A DNA stretch of 64,000 nucleotides from Leifsonia sp. SCN 70-46 (lineage in GTDB: Bacteria; Actinomycetota; Actinomycetes; Actinomycetales; Microbacteriaceae): the NCBI GenBank assembly GCA_001725325.1, contig MEFY01000002.1, positions 1,243,559-1,307,558 on the forward strand. Direction: 5' to 3'. Below the pieces are notes generated by a model. The model ran no database searches. It had not been told where the DNA came from and was given only the letters and a program-made list of their open reading frames with translations. The translations under genes and the position numbers were made by a program. Below are positions 1 through 9,300 of this stretch, piece by piece; within the stretch, counting starts at the first letter, position 1, and the number at the start of each line of letters is the position of its first letter.

Positions 1-173
1 ACGCGCCACCAGGGCTGGTCCGACCCGTAGTGCGCCATGACGGTGCCGACCGCACGCGCAGCGCGGGAGCCGATGGCGGCCGCGACGTCGCTGTACGCCA
101 TGACCCTGCCCTCGGGGATGGACTCGACGACCGCGAGCACAGCGGAGATGAAGTCCGGGGCCGGACTACGCAC
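1..173 (-). CDS. Alkyltransferase-like / MGMT-family DNA-binding protein (partial, 3' end outside window)
   Basis: Only the first 57 codons lie in the window, read from a GTG at 173 that overlaps the stop of the GNAT gene by 8 bp. The translation begins near V-R-S-P-A-P-D-F-I and continues through SIPEGRVMAYSDVAAAIGS and AVGTVMAHYG. This matches the helix-turn-helix DNA-binding domain of O6-methylguanine methyltransferases and the alkyltransferase-like proteins that recruit excision repair. The active-site PCHR/PWHR region is not fully visible, because the sequence stops soon after a PWWRV segment. It therefore cannot be decided whether the protein is an active transferase or the Cys-less ATL form; the PWW sequence favours ATL. 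It is probably cotranscribed with the upstream acetyltransferase. Confidence 0.75.
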   Translation of the reverse strand, partial: MRSPAPDFISAVLAVVESIPEGRVMAYSDVAAAIGSRAARAVGTVMAHYGSDQPWWR

Positions 174-624
174 TGAGCTTGAGCTCGCCGATGCTCTCGC
201 CGTACTGGGTCTCGCCCACGATGCTGAAGCCCACGCGCAGGAAGAACTGCTCGGGGCCGTCCTCTCCGGGCTCCCAGATGGCCGTGAGGCGCTCGAAGCC
301 GCGGCTGCGGGCCTCGTCGGCGAGGGCCCACACGGCGAACTTGCCGACACCCGTGCCCTGGGCATCCGACGCGACGGTCACGCGCCAGACGCAGCTGCGG
401 AACTCGGGCTGCAGGGCCTCCGGGTCGAAGTTGCCGCGGATGAACCCCACGACCTTGTCGCCCTCGAGCACGACCCGCGGCCACGACGTGACGGGGTTGA
501 GGAAGCTGTCGGCGATGGCGTAGGAGGGAGGCGTGACGAACTGCTCCTGCCCGCGGCGCAGCGTCAGATTGTTCGCCGCGACGATGGTCTTGGCGGACAG
601 TTCTTCGAGTCGCAGTTCAGCCAT
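166..624 (-). CDS. GNAT family N-acetyltransferase
   Basis: 152 aa, the usual size of a single GNAT domain. The acetyl-CoA-binding motif A is visible as VASDAQGTGVGKFAVWAL, following the strand that ends in the CVWRVTV segment. The C-terminal strand-loop (FFLRVGFSIVGE) also fits the family. The substrate cannot be told; small-molecule acetylation or detoxification is typical. The ATG at 624 faces icd across a 95-bp divergent intergenic region that carries a 24-bp palindrome. The downstream partner is an alkyltransferase-like gene that overlaps it by 8 bp, so the two are likely one transcript. Confidence 0.8.
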   Translation of the reverse strand: MAELRLEELSAKTIVAANNLTLRRGQEQFVTPPSYAIADSFLNPVTSWPRVVLEGDKVVGFIRGNFDPEALQPEFRSCVWRVTVASDAQGTGVGKFAVWALADEARSRGFERLTAIWEPGEDGPEQFFLRVGFSIVGETQYGESIGELKLSA

Positions 625-647
625 GCGAACAGCGTAACAGCACCCAA

Positions 648-671
648 AAGTATCTCGATATCGAGATACTT
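648..671. promoter_or_regulatory. 24-bp perfect palindrome (operator candidate) between GNAT gene and icd
   Basis: The half-site AAGTATCTCGAT is followed directly by its exact reverse complement. It lies 49 bp upstream of the chosen icd start and 24 bp upstream of the divergent GNAT start, where it could regulate both. A perfect 12+12 palindrome with no spacer is typical of sites for dimeric regulators of the PadR, MarR or TetR type. The cognate regulator is not identified in the window. Confidence 0.6.
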
Positions 672-719
672 CGATGAGCGAGTATGCTGTTCTCGGCCCA
701 AAAGACTAAGGAGTTCAGC

Positions 720-1934
720 TTGCCCAAGATCAAGGTAGAAGGCACCGTCGTCGAGCTCGACGGCGACGAGATGACGCGCATCATCTGGCAGAAGATCAAG
801 GACACCCTGATCCACCCGTACCTCGACATCAACCTCGAGTACTACGACCTCGGCATCGAGCACCGCGACGCGACCGACGACCAGGTCACGATCGACGCGG
901 CCCACGCCATCCAGAAGCACGGCGTCGGCGTCAAGTGCGCGACGATCACGCCCGACGAGGCGCGCGTCGAGGAGTTCGGCCTCAAGAAGATGTGGAAGAG
1001 CCCGAACGGCACCATCCGCAACATCCTCGGCGGCGTCATCTTCCGCGAGCCGATCATCATCTCGAACATCCCGCGCCTGGTGCCCGGATGGAACAAGCCC
1101 ATCATCATCGGCCGCCACGCGTTCGGCGACCAGTACCGGGCCACCGACTTCCGCTTCGCGGGCGCGGGCAAGCTCGAGGTGAGCTTCACGCCGGAGGACG
1201 GTTCCGAGCCCCTCAAGTTCGAGGTCTTCCAGGCGCCCGGCGACGGCGTCGCCCAGGTGCAGTACAACCTCGACGAGTCGATCCAGGACTTCGCGCGCGC
1301 CTCGCTCAACTACGGCCTCTCGCGCAACTACCCCGTGTACCTCTCCACGAAGAACACCATCCTCAAGGCGTACGACGGCCGCTTCAAGGACATCTTCGAG
1401 GAGATCTTCGTCACGGAGTTCAAGGAGAAGTTCGACGCCGCCGGCCTGACCTACGAGCACCGCCTCATCGACGACATGGTCGCCTCGGCCATGAAGTGGG
1501 AGGGCGGCTACGTCTGGGCGTGCAAGAACTACGACGGCGACGTGCAGTCCGACACCGTCGCCCAGGGCTTCGGCTCGCTCGGCCTCATGACCTCTGTGCT
1601 CTCCGTGCCGGACGGCTCGGTCGTCGAGGCGGAGGCCGCGCACGGCACGGTCACGCGCCACTACCGCCAGCACCAGCAGGGCAAGCCCACGTCGACCAAC
1701 CCCATCGCGTCGATCTACGCGTGGACCCGTGGCCTGTCGCACCGCGCAAAGCTCGACAACAACCCCGAGCTCGCGACGTTCGCCGAGACCCTCGAGGATG
1801 TCGTCATCAAGTCGGTCGAGGCCGGGCACATGACGAAGGACCTCGCGCTCCTCGTCGGCCCCGACCAGAAGTGGGAGACCACCGAGGAGTTCCTCGACAC
1901 GCTCGACAAGAACCTCGCGGCCAGGCTCGCCTAG
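720..1934 (+). CDS. icd: NADP-dependent isocitrate dehydrogenase
   Basis: Catalyses oxidative decarboxylation of isocitrate to 2-oxoglutarate in the TCA cycle, making NADPH. The 404-aa product is of the homodimeric, eukaryotic-like IDH type. It begins [19 protein letters not shown] and contains the substrate-binding stretch [12 protein letters not shown] and the conserved [12 protein letters not shown] near residue 300. I chose the TTG at 720 because AAGGAG (708-713) sits 6 bp before it and the family N-terminus starts here. An in-frame ATG at 684 would add 12 unconserved residues and places the ribosome-binding site inside the gene. A 24-bp palindrome lies upstream and a strong terminator follows. 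Confidence 0.95.
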   Translation: MPKIKVEGTVVELDGDEMTRIIWQKIKDTLIHPYLDINLEYYDLGIEHRDATDDQVTIDAAHAIQKHGVGVKCATITPDEARVEEFGLKKMWKSPNGTIRNILGGVIFREPIIISNIPRLVPGWNKPIIIGRHAFGDQYRATDFRFAGAGKLEVSFTPEDGSEPLKFEVFQAPGDGVAQVQYNLDESIQDFARASLNYGLSRNYPVYLSTKNTILKAYDGRFKDIFEEIFVTEFKEKFDAAGLTYEHRLIDDMVASAMKWEGGYVWACKNYDGDVQSDTVAQGFGSLGLMTSVLSVPDGSVVEAEAAHGTVTRHYRQHQQGKPTSTNPIASIYAWTRGLSHRAKLDNNPELATFAETLEDVVIKSVEAGHMTKDLALLVGPDQKWETTEEFLDTLDKNLAARLA

Positions 1935-1944
1935 CCACGAGACG

Positions 1945-1978
1945 ACGAGAGCCCCGGGCGGATGCCCGGGGCTCTCGT
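1945..1978. terminator. Bidirectional terminator between icd and hsp20
   Basis: A 15-bp perfect stem (ACGAGAGCCCCGGGC with its complement) closes a 4-nt loop. It lies 10 bp after the icd stop and 11 bp before the end of the convergent hsp20 gene. There is no long U-tract, as is common for actinobacterial hairpins. Confidence 0.75.
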
Positions 1979-1989
1979 GTTCGGGGGGA

Positions 1990-2403
1990 CTACTCCGCGG
2001 CGACCTCGGGGGCCGCGGCGACGCCGGCGACGACGACCTTGCGCGGCTTGGCCTTCTCGGCGACGGGGAGGGTCACGGTGAGCACGCCGTCGCGGTAGTC
2101 CGCGGCGATGTTCTCGGTGTCGATGCTCTCGCCGAGGCGCAGCTTGCGCACGACGGCGCCCGACTGGCGCTCGCGGGAGAGCCACGTCGCGCCCTCGACG
2201 GAGGGCGCGGTGCGCTGCGCGCGCACCGTGAGGATGCGGCCGTCCACGTCCACATCGATGGAGCCGGCGTCGACGCCGGGCAGGTCGACGGAGAGCACGA
2301 CGTTCTCGTCGGTGCGGTACAGGTCGACGGCGGCGAGGCGCGTGGACGAGGGGGTGAAGGCGACGCGGCGGGCGTCGCGGTAGGGCGCGTAGGCGACAGT
2401 CAT
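1990..2403 (-). CDS. hsp20: Hsp20/alpha-crystallin family small heat shock protein
   Basis: A 137-aa ATP-independent holdase. The alpha-crystallin domain runs from about residue 25 (VDLYRTDENVVLSVDLPGV) to about 125. It includes the DGRILTVRAQR strand and the A-x-x-x-x-GVLTVTLP signature (YRDGVLTVTLPVAEK). The N-terminus is short and there is a C-terminal Ala/Val-rich tail. A HAIR-like operator lies directly upstream (2428-2448), so HspR-mediated heat-shock repression is likely. The gene is monocistronic, ending against the icd terminator. Confidence 0.93.
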   Translation of the reverse strand: MTVAYAPYRDARRVAFTPSSTRLAAVDLYRTDENVVLSVDLPGVDAGSIDVDVDGRILTVRAQRTAPSVEGATWLSRERQSGAVVRKLRLGESIDTENIAADYRDGVLTVTLPVAEKAKPRKVVVAGVAAAPEVAAE

Positions 2404-2427
2404 GATTACTCCAGCTATGGTCTGAAA

Positions 2428-2448
2428 CTTGAGCCGGTATGACTCAAC
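2428..2448. promoter_or_regulatory. HAIR (HspR-associated inverted repeat) operator of hsp20
   Basis: On the plus strand it reads CTTGAGC, then 7 bases, then ACTCAAC. The HspR consensus is CTTGAGT-N7-ACTCAAG, so 12 of 14 arm positions match with the exact 7-bp spacer. It lies 25 bp upstream of the hsp20 ATG, where a bound repressor would cover the promoter. Confidence 0.8.
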
Positions 2449-2522
2449 TCATGAAGTGTAAGCAGACGTGTGCCCCGGATATGTCCCTGTTCGCCCCAGG
2501 CTTAGCGGGCGGCGATGCCGGG

Positions 2523-3113
2523 TCAGGCCTTGTCGCGCTGGGGGTAGATCGTCACGCCCCGGGAGAGGTCGTCGACGAAGCCGGCGATCTTGCGCGCCCG
2601 AGTCTCCGCGCGCTTCACGTTGCCGATGCGGAACAGCACGGCGAACCGGTTCTGCGAGTTCAGCGTCTCGAAGAACGCTGCCGCCGCGGGGTTCGCGTCG
2701 AGCGCCGCACGCAGGTCGTCGGGCACGGGGTTGCCCTTCTGGCGGTACGCCGCATCCCACCGCCCGTCGGCCTTCGCCCTGTCGACCTCGAGCTGCCCGC
2801 CCTCGCGCATGCGGCCCTCGGCGATGAGCTTCTCGACGTACTCGCGGTTGACCTGCGACCACGTGCTGCGCGCGCGGCGCGGGCTGTACGCCTGCAGGAA
2901 GTAGTCGTCGTCGAGGCCGTTGCGCTGCCCGTCGATCCATCCGAAGCACAGCGCGACCTGCAGCGAGTCGGCGACGAGGATGCCCGGCTTCGCCGACCCT
3001 GTCTTCCGCACGCGCAGCCGAACGCCCACGGGGCTCGGGGAGCCCTCGAGGTAGCGCTCCCACTCGAGGATGTCGTCGAGCTCGAGGATGGGCTTGTCGG
3101 AGACCGCGGCCAT
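2523..3113 (-). CDS. YdeI/OmpD-associated family protein
   Basis: 196 aa. The layout matches the YdeI family: a start of the form KPILELDDILEWERYLEG, then the conserved CFGWIDGQRNGLDDDYFLQ core and YSPRRARSTWSQVN, and a C-terminal region with FFETLNSQNRFAVLFRIGNVKRAETRARKI. Members are small cytoplasmic proteins implicated in resistance to antimicrobial peptides or bacteriocins in some species, but the molecular activity is not established. The gene stands alone, between the hsp20 promoter and a repeat-rich spacer. The ATG at 3113 agrees with the family N-terminus. Confidence 0.8.
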   Translation of the reverse strand: MAAVSDKPILELDDILEWERYLEGSPSPVGVRLRVRKTGSAKPGILVADSLQVALCFGWIDGQRNGLDDDYFLQAYSPRRARSTWSQVNREYVEKLIAEGRMREGGQLEVDRAKADGRWDAAYRQKGNPVPDDLRAALDANPAAAAFFETLNSQNRFAVLFRIGNVKRAETRARKIAGFVDDLSRGVTIYPQRDKA

Positions 3114-3132
3114 CCCGTCAGGCTACCGGCCC

Positions 3133-3285
3133 GCCCCTCGTGTCTCGCAGATTTCCCTGTGTCTCGCTAATCTGCTCGACTCGTGGAACTCTGCGAGACA
3201 CGAGGGGCACGCGAGGGGCGCGCGACGGGCACGCGACGGGCACGCGACGGGCACGCGGCGGGTACACGAGGGGTAGACGACGGGC
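3133..3285. repeat. 19-bp inverted repeat followed by a short tandem repeat array
   Basis: The arms 3133-3151 and 3190-3208 (GCCCCTCGTGTCTCGCAGA and its exact complement) enclose a 38-base loop. From about 3201 to 3285 there follow roughly eight tandem copies of a 10-11 base unit of the form GCGACGGGCAC. No open reading frame is credible here. It may act as a terminator or be a slippage-prone intergenic repeat; nothing else is visible between the two flanking minus-strand genes. Confidence 0.6.
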
Positions 3286-3288
3286 AGG

Positions 3289-4833
3289 TCAGTAGCCCGA
3301 GAAGTAGTCCGCGTGCACGCGGCGGGCGCCCTGCGACCGCAGGGCGCGGCGCAGGTCGTTCACGAGCGCGGGCGGCCCGGAGACGAACGCCCTGCGCGTC
3401 GCCGCGTCGGGCACCGCGGATGCCAGGCGCTCACCCGTGACGCGTCCCTCGCCGCCGTACACCCAGCCCGCGGGCAGCGTGCCGGGCTCCGGTCCGTACA
3501 GCACGACGCGCGCGCCCGAGCGCTCGAGCAGCTCGCGGTAGGGGAGCGGGCCCGTGGCGCTCGTGGCGTACACGAGCACGACGTCGCGCTTCTCGCCGCG
3601 CTCGACGGCGTGGGCGAGCTGGCTCGCGAAGGGCGTGATGCCGATGCCGCCCGCGACGAGCAGCAGGGGCTTCGCGACATCCCGGGGCAGAGCGAAGTCG
3701 CCGCCCACGCTCGTGCCGTGCACGACAGCACCGGGCTCGAGGGCCAGGAGTGCGTGCTTGAAGCTGCTCGCCTTCGTGGGCATCGTGATGGCGAACGTGA
3801 GGGGGCCGGTCTCGCTCGGCGCTGACGCTATCGAGAAGTAGCGCCGCCGGCCGCGGAAGTCGACCTTGGTGTGCGGGATCGTGAGCTCCATGTACTGGCC
3901 CGGGAGGAAGCGCACGCGGCGGGCGGGCTGGAACGCGAGCTCCCACGTCGTGTCGTTGAGCTGGGTCTTGCCGAGGTAGGTGAGCCGGATGCCCCGGCGC
4001 TGGCCCACGAGGAACGCGAGCAGGTTGCCGACGAGCAGGGCGAACTGCGGCGTGTTCGACACGAGGCCCACGCTGAACGGGATGGTCGTCAGGAGCGCCA
4101 CGATGCCCGCCTCGAGGAGCTGCTGCCAGCGGCGCGGCGGGAGGGTGAGGGGCTCGCTGAGCATGAAGCCCGCGAAGAACACTGCGGGGGAGGAGAGGAA
4201 GAACGTCGACACGGCGTCGAGCGGCGGGAAGCCCGCCACGAGGTTGCGCACGACGACCGCCGCGAGGCCGACGAGCACGAAGACGACGCCCAGGGTCAGC
4301 CGCTGGGTGCGGTACAGGATGAGCAGCGCGCCGAGTGCGACGGGCACGAGCAGGTAGGGCGTCCCGACCCACCACTGCGCGAAGGGCGCTCCGCCGATGC
4401 CCGCGTAGGCGAGCAGCCCGACGACGAACACGCCCACGGCCGCGGGGTTGAAGATGTGGCGGCCGCGCACGGCCACGAGGTACTTGGAGATGCTCGCGAG
4501 CACGCCCGCCGCAGCGATCCAGAGCAGGCCGAGGTCGAGGCTCGGCGGGATGATGAAGAAGATCAGGAGCGCCGTGATGTGCGACGACTCGTAGTGCGGC
4601 TCGACGCGCAGCACACGCGAGATCGCGAAGTTCGACGCGTTCGTCGCGACGATCGCGACGGCCGCGGACGCGACCATGGCGAGCGGGTCGGTGAGCCCGA
4701 TGAGGTTGAGCGACGGCACGAGGAACGTGAGCAGCGACAGCACGAACGCGATGACGGCGATGCCGATGAGGCTGAGCAGCACCGTGCGGTACATCGTCAC
4801 CCTGCCGGTGCTGCGGTCGAGCCACTGCTTCAT
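3289..4833 (-). CDS. RnfD/NqrB-like membrane domain fused to FAD/NAD(P) oxidoreductase
   Basis: 514 aa. The N-terminal ~270 residues carry about ten hydrophobic segments with an RnfD/NqrB-like stretch near SSHITALLIFFIIPP and a DAVSTFFLSSP motif. The latter resembles the SGATxxT region that receives covalent FMN in NqrB/RnfD. The C-terminal ~230 residues are a ferredoxin-reductase-type module. It has RYFSIASAPSE (FAD-binding RxYS), a glycine-rich NAD(P) site GGIGITPFASQL, and a FVSGPPALVNDL end. The ATG overlaps the ApbE stop as ATGA. With ApbE and an FMN-binding lipoprotein next door, it probably moves electrons from cytosolic NAD(P)H across the membrane to extracytoplasmic flavin. Confidence 0.85.
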   Translation of the reverse strand: MKQWLDRSTGRVTMYRTVLLSLIGIAVIAFVLSLLTFLVPSLNLIGLTDPLAMVASAAVAIVATNASNFAISRVLRVEPHYESSHITALLIFFIIPPSLDLGLLWIAAAGVLASISKYLVAVRGRHIFNPAAVGVFVVGLLAYAGIGGAPFAQWWVGTPYLLVPVALGALLILYRTQRLTLGVVFVLVGLAAVVVRNLVAGFPPLDAVSTFFLSSPAVFFAGFMLSEPLTLPPRRWQQLLEAGIVALLTTIPFSVGLVSNTPQFALLVGNLLAFLVGQRRGIRLTYLGKTQLNDTTWELAFQPARRVRFLPGQYMELTIPHTKVDFRGRRRYFSIASAPSETGPLTFAITMPTKASSFKHALLALEPGAVVHGTSVGGDFALPRDVAKPLLLVAGGIGITPFASQLAHAVERGEKRDVVLVYATSATGPLPYRELLERSGARVVLYGPEPGTLPAGWVYGGEGRVTGERLASAVPDAATRRAFVSGPPALVNDLRRALRSQGARRVHADYFSGY

Positions 4834-5690
4834 GTGAACAACTCCCCGTCGAAGGATGGCGAGAACTCTACTCGCCCGGTCGAGAACATGCGTACGTATG
4901 AGAAGTCGAACTCCGCGGCCAGCCGGTCGGGGCTCGCGAAGAACAGCGCGGTCGAGAGCCCGTCGGCCTCGAGGGCGGTGGGCGCGATCGCCCACGTCGC
5001 GATGACGTCGTTCGTCGGCAGGCCCGTCGTCGCGTCGATCACGTGGTGCAGGCCGGCGCCCCAGCGGCGCCGGTTCGTCGCCGACGAGCAGATGGCGCCG
5101 TCGCGCACGAGCGCGATCCCGATGGCCTTGGTGGTGTCGAGGGGATGCTCGAGCCCCACCCTCATCGTCGCAGCGCCCCGCTGTCGGATGTCCCCGCTGC
5201 CGTCGACGATGTACTCCTCGTGGCCTGCCGCGTCGAGCATCCCGGCCACGATGTCGACGAGGTAGCCCTTGCCGGCGGCACCCACGTCGAGCGTCACGGG
5301 GCGGACCGTGCTGAGCGCCGACCCGTCCCACGCGATCGCGTCCTCCCACGCGGGCACCGTCGTGCGGGTCCCGCTCGGGCGCAGCGAGTACGCGCGGTCG
5401 TAGCCGAGCTCCTCGAGCGCTCGCCCGACGAGCGGGGTCATGGCCCCGTCCGTCGCCGCGTAGAGCCGGCGGTAGATGTCGAACAGCGCGGGGGCCTCGT
5501 CAGGGAAGGGCCAGACGCCGGGCTCGCGCGCGATGCGGGCGACGAGCGAGTCGTCGCGGAAGCGCGACCAGGTCAGGTCGAAGCGCGCGATGCGCTCGTG
5601 GATCGCGGCCTCGAGCTCGGCCGCGATCGGCACGGCGCTGTCGATCTCCCAGCCCGTGCCGATCGCCTCGAAGGCGAGCCTATGCAGCAG
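4830..5690 (-). CDS. apbE: FAD:protein FMN transferase (ApbE family)
   Basis: Transfers FMN from FAD onto Ser/Thr of partner flavoproteins. Family motifs are clear: a FEAIGTGWEIDS start segment, RFRDDSLVARI, DVGAAGKGYLVDIVA, VDGSGDIRQRG and HHVIDATTGLP. The N-terminal FEAIGTG segment lies upstream of the first conventional start (GTG at 5633). No in-frame ATG, GTG or TTG precedes it after the neighbour's stop. I therefore propose a CTG start at 5690, six bases after an AAGG, overlapping the FMN-binding lipoprotein gene. The start is uncertain; the function is not. Its likely substrates are the two flanking genes. Confidence 0.85.
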   Translation of the reverse strand: MLHRLAFEAIGTGWEIDSAVPIAAELEAAIHERIARFDLTWSRFRDDSLVARIAREPGVWPFPDEAPALFDIYRRLYAATDGAMTPLVGRALEELGYDRAYSLRPSGTRTTVPAWEDAIAWDGSALSTVRPVTLDVGAAGKGYLVDIVAGMLDAAGHEEYIVDGSGDIRQRGAATMRVGLEHPLDTTKAIGIALVRDGAICSSATNRRRWGAGLHHVIDATTGLPTNDVIATWAIAPTALEADGLSTALFFASPDRLAAEFDFSYVRMFSTGRVEFSPSFDGELFT

Positions 5691-6126
5691 CGTCGGCCTT
5701 GATGAGCTCGACCGCCTTGTTGAAGCCGCCGCTCGTGAGCGACGAGCCGCCGACCTTGTCGACCTTGATCTCGTCGATGTTCTTGCCCACGACCACGCCC
5801 GCGATGCCGTCGGCGAACTCGCCCTGGTGCTGCTTGGCCTGCGGGTCGGTCGCGTGGCCGGTGACCTCGACGGCCGTGATGACGTTGTCGGCGAGGGTGA
5901 TCGTGACGTCGACGGTCTCCGTGCCGCTCGGCGCGGAGTAGTCCGCGCTCTCGGTGTAGGTGCCGTCGGCGTAGGTGCCCGAGGTGGTCGTGCCGGTGTC
6001 GGTCGTGCCCGAGTCGGTGGTGCCCGAACCGGTGTCGGTCGTGGCGGCGGGGGTGGAGCATCCGGCCAGGGCGCCGACGAGGGCGAGGCCGCCGATCACG
6101 GCGGTTGCGGTGGTGGACGTGCGCAT
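5680..6126 (-). CDS. FMN-binding domain lipoprotein
   Basis: 148 aa. A signal peptide ends in the lipobox LVGALAGC (Cys about residue 21), followed by a Thr/Gly/Ser-rich linker and an FMN-binding domain. The near-C-terminal VGGSSLTS corresponds to the SGAT-S/T-TS motif where ApbE attaches FMN. The product should sit on the outer face of the membrane and carry covalent FMN. It is the first gene of the cassette; AGGAG precedes the ATG at 6126. Thr-Gly-Thr repeats make the linker low-complexity. Confidence 0.88.
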   Translation of the reverse strand: MRTSTTATAVIGGLALVGALAGCSTPAATTDTGSGTTDSGTTDTGTTTSGTYADGTYTESADYSAPSGTETVDVTITLADNVITAVEVTGHATDPQAKQHQGEFADGIAGVVVGKNIDEIKVDKVGGSSLTSGGFNKAVELIKADAAA

Positions 6127-6321
6127 GGGGCTCCTTGCTCGGGAAACGGTTGTCGATACAAGCATGTCGTATCGGGTGTCCGAATCCTTGGGCCTGGCTG
6201 GGTGTTCGCCCTGAATGGATTTCTGGTTCTACCCCCACACGGGGGACATTCCGGGTTATGGTCGAAAGTGCGCAGGCCCGAACTGCCTCCCGGTAACCAC
6301 CTTTCACGAGAAGGAAATCCA

Positions 6322-9300
6322 GTGAGATCAACGAACGGGCGCACTCTGCTGCGCCGTCCCATCAGAACATTCCTTGCCGTCGCCGCTGGCGCGGCGGTGG
6401 TCGCGACGGGGCTCATCGCGGCCCCCGCGAACGCCGCGTCGCCAGCGGGTGGAGCTTTCCAGAACGGCGGCCAGACGAGCTTCGAACCGGGGCGGTACAT
6501 CGTCACGCTCGTCGACGACTCCGTGGCCACCTACGACGGCGGCATCCCCGGATACCCGGGCACCCAGCCCGACGAGGGCGACCAGCTCAACGCGCGCAGC
6601 GCGCCCGTCGCCGACTACAGCGACTACCTCTCCGACAAGCAGCAGGCCGTGGCGGATGCCGCGGGCGTCTCCATCGACGTCTCGTACACCCTGGCCCTCA
6701 ACGCCTTCTCGGCAGACCTCTCCTCGGCGCAGGCCGCGCAGCTCGTCGCCGACCGCGACGTGCTCGCGGTGACCCCGGACGAGATCAAGCACATCACCGC
6801 GACCCCCTCGACGTCCTTCCTCGGGCTCGACGGCCCCGGCGGGGTGTGGGAGTCGATCGGCGGAGCCGACCAGGCCGGGGACGGCGTGGTCCTCGGCGTG
6901 CTCGACACGGGCATCGCGCCCGAGAACCCGGCGTTCGCGGGCGACCCCCTCGCGGGATCGTCCAACCCGAGCACCGACGGCACGACCATCACTTTCGCCA
7001 AGGGCGACGGCGGCACGTTCCACGGCGTGTGCGAGGCCGGTGAGCAGTTCACCGCGGACGACTGCTCGACGAAGATCATCGGCGCGCGCTACTACCTCGA
7101 CGGCTTCGGCGCAGCCAACATCGGCGACACCTCGACCGGCCCCGGCGAGTTCGTCTCGCCGCGCGACGGCGACGGGCACGGATCGCACACCTCGAGCACG
7201 GCGGCCGGCAACGTCGCGACTCCCGCGAGCGTGGGCGGCATCGACTTCGGCACCATCACGGGCGTCGCGCCCGCGGCCAAGATCGCCGTGTACAAGGTGT
7301 GCTGGTCGGGCCCCGACCCGTCGGTGCAGACGGACGACGGATGCTCGACGACCGACCTGCTCTCGGGCATCAACCAGGCCGTGGCCGACGGCGTCGACGT
7401 CATCAACTACTCGATCGGCGGCGGAGCGGCGCAGACCACGTACTCCGCGACGGACGACGCCTTCCTCGGCGCCGCCTCCGCGGGCATCTTCGTCGCCGCC
7501 TCGGCGGGCAACGACGGCCCCGGCGCCTCCACCCTCGACAACGCGTCGCCGTGGATCACGACCGTCGCGGCCTCGACGATCCCCAGCTACGAGGCGACGG
7601 CCACGCTCGGCGACGGGCAGGCCTTCGCGGGCGCGTCGATCACCGTGAACATGGACCCGGAGGCGGAGCCGCTCACGGCGCCGCTGGTGAACTCGACGGC
7701 GGTCGCCGTCGAAGGCGCGGACGCGGCCCTGTGCGCGCCCGACTCCCTCACCGACGCCGCCGCCGGGAAGATCGTCGTGTGCGACCGCGGCACGTACGGC
7801 CGGGTGGCCAAGTCGGCGGAGGTCGCCCGGGTGGGCGGCGTCGGCATGATCCTCGTCAACGTCACCCCCGGCTCGATCGACACCGACTTCCACTCCGTGC
7901 CGACCGTGCACCTCGACTCGACCTACAACGAGGCCGTGCACACGTACGCGGCCACGGAGGGCGCGACCGCGACGTTCACGACGGGCAACTCGACGAGCTA
8001 CTCGCCGCCGACCCCGCAGATCGCGGGCTTCTCGTCGCGCGGCCCCGTGCTCGCCGACGGCAGCGACCTGCTCAAGCCCGATATCGCGGCGCCCGGCGTC
8101 TCGATCCTCGCGGCGGGACCGAACCAGGAGGGCGGCGAGCCGACCTACGAGTTCCTGAGCGGCACGTCGATGGCGGCCCCGCACATCGCGGGCCTCGCCG
8201 CGCTCTACCTCGGTGAGCGGCCCAACGCCACCCCCGCCGAGATCAAGTCGGCGATGATGACGACGGCATACGACACGCTGGATGCCGACGGCAACACCGT
8301 CACCGACCCCTTCGCGCAGGGTGCCGGCCACGTCGACCCGACGCGGTTCTTCGAGCCGGGCCTGCTGTACCTCAACGGCAAGCTCGACTGGTACGCCTAC
8401 CTGCAGGGCCTCGGCTACGACGCGGGGGTGGAGCCGATCGACGGCAGCAACCTCAACCTCGCGTCGATCTCGATCGGAGCCCTCACCGCGCCGGAGACCG
8501 TCACGCGCACCGTGACCTCCACGCAGGCGGGCACGTTCGACGCGAGCGTCGAGGGCCTCGACGGCATCGACGCGACCGTCGAGCCCGCGCAGCTCACGTT
8601 CGGCGCGGCGGGGGAGTCGCAGACGTTCACCGTGACGTTCTCGCGCACCTCCGCACCGCTCGACGAGTTCACGACGGGCTCGCTCACGTGGACCTCGGGC
8701 GACACCACAGTCCGCAGCCCCATCGCCGTGCAGCCCGTCACGATCGTCGCGCCCGCGTCGGTCGAGGGCGAGGGCGTCACGGGCTCGGTGTCGGTGGAGG
8801 TCACGCCGGGCGGCGACGGGGAGATCCCGCTGTCGACGTCGGGCCTCTCCGCGGGCACCCTGCTCGGCCACGACACCGGGGTGACCGGTGACGGCGCCAC
8901 GTACACGACCGTCGTGCCCGAGGGCGCCGAGTTCGCGAGGTTCGACCTCGACGCGCTCGACGACACCACCGACCTCGACCTGACCGTGTACCTGCTCGAC
9001 GGCGACGGCAACCCCGTCGCGGGCTGGCAGTCGGCGACGGGCTCGGCCGACGAGCGCGTCGACCTGGCGTTCCCCGAGGCCGGCACCTACCAGGTGCTCG
9101 TCGACGTGTTCAGCGCCCCCGACGGCGTGACGTGGGATGCGACGGCCACCGCCGTCGTGCCGGGCGGCGCGCCGCTCGTGCTCGACCCCGCCGTGCTCAC
9201 GGCGACGCAGGGCGTGCCCACGAGCTACACGGCCTCGTGGGCGGACCTCGCGCCGAACAGCACCTACCTCGGCGTCGTGAACTACGGCGACACCGGTGCG

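Noticed and set aside
935-2098. Long Arg-rich frames overlapping icd and many other genes on both strands
   Set aside because: Typical shadow frames of high-GC coding DNA; composition is dominated by Arg, Ala, His and Pro and they lie inside well-identified genes.
3201-3285. CRISPR-like array
   Set aside because: Repeat units are only 10-11 bp, contiguous and without spacers. No Cas genes or CRISPR arrays were found anywhere in the window.
5476-6321. N-terminal extension of the subtilase by 280 residues
   Set aside because: That frame runs antisense through the FMN-binding lipoprotein gene and is Arg/Gly-rich. A signal peptide and ribosome-binding site place the start at GTG 6322.
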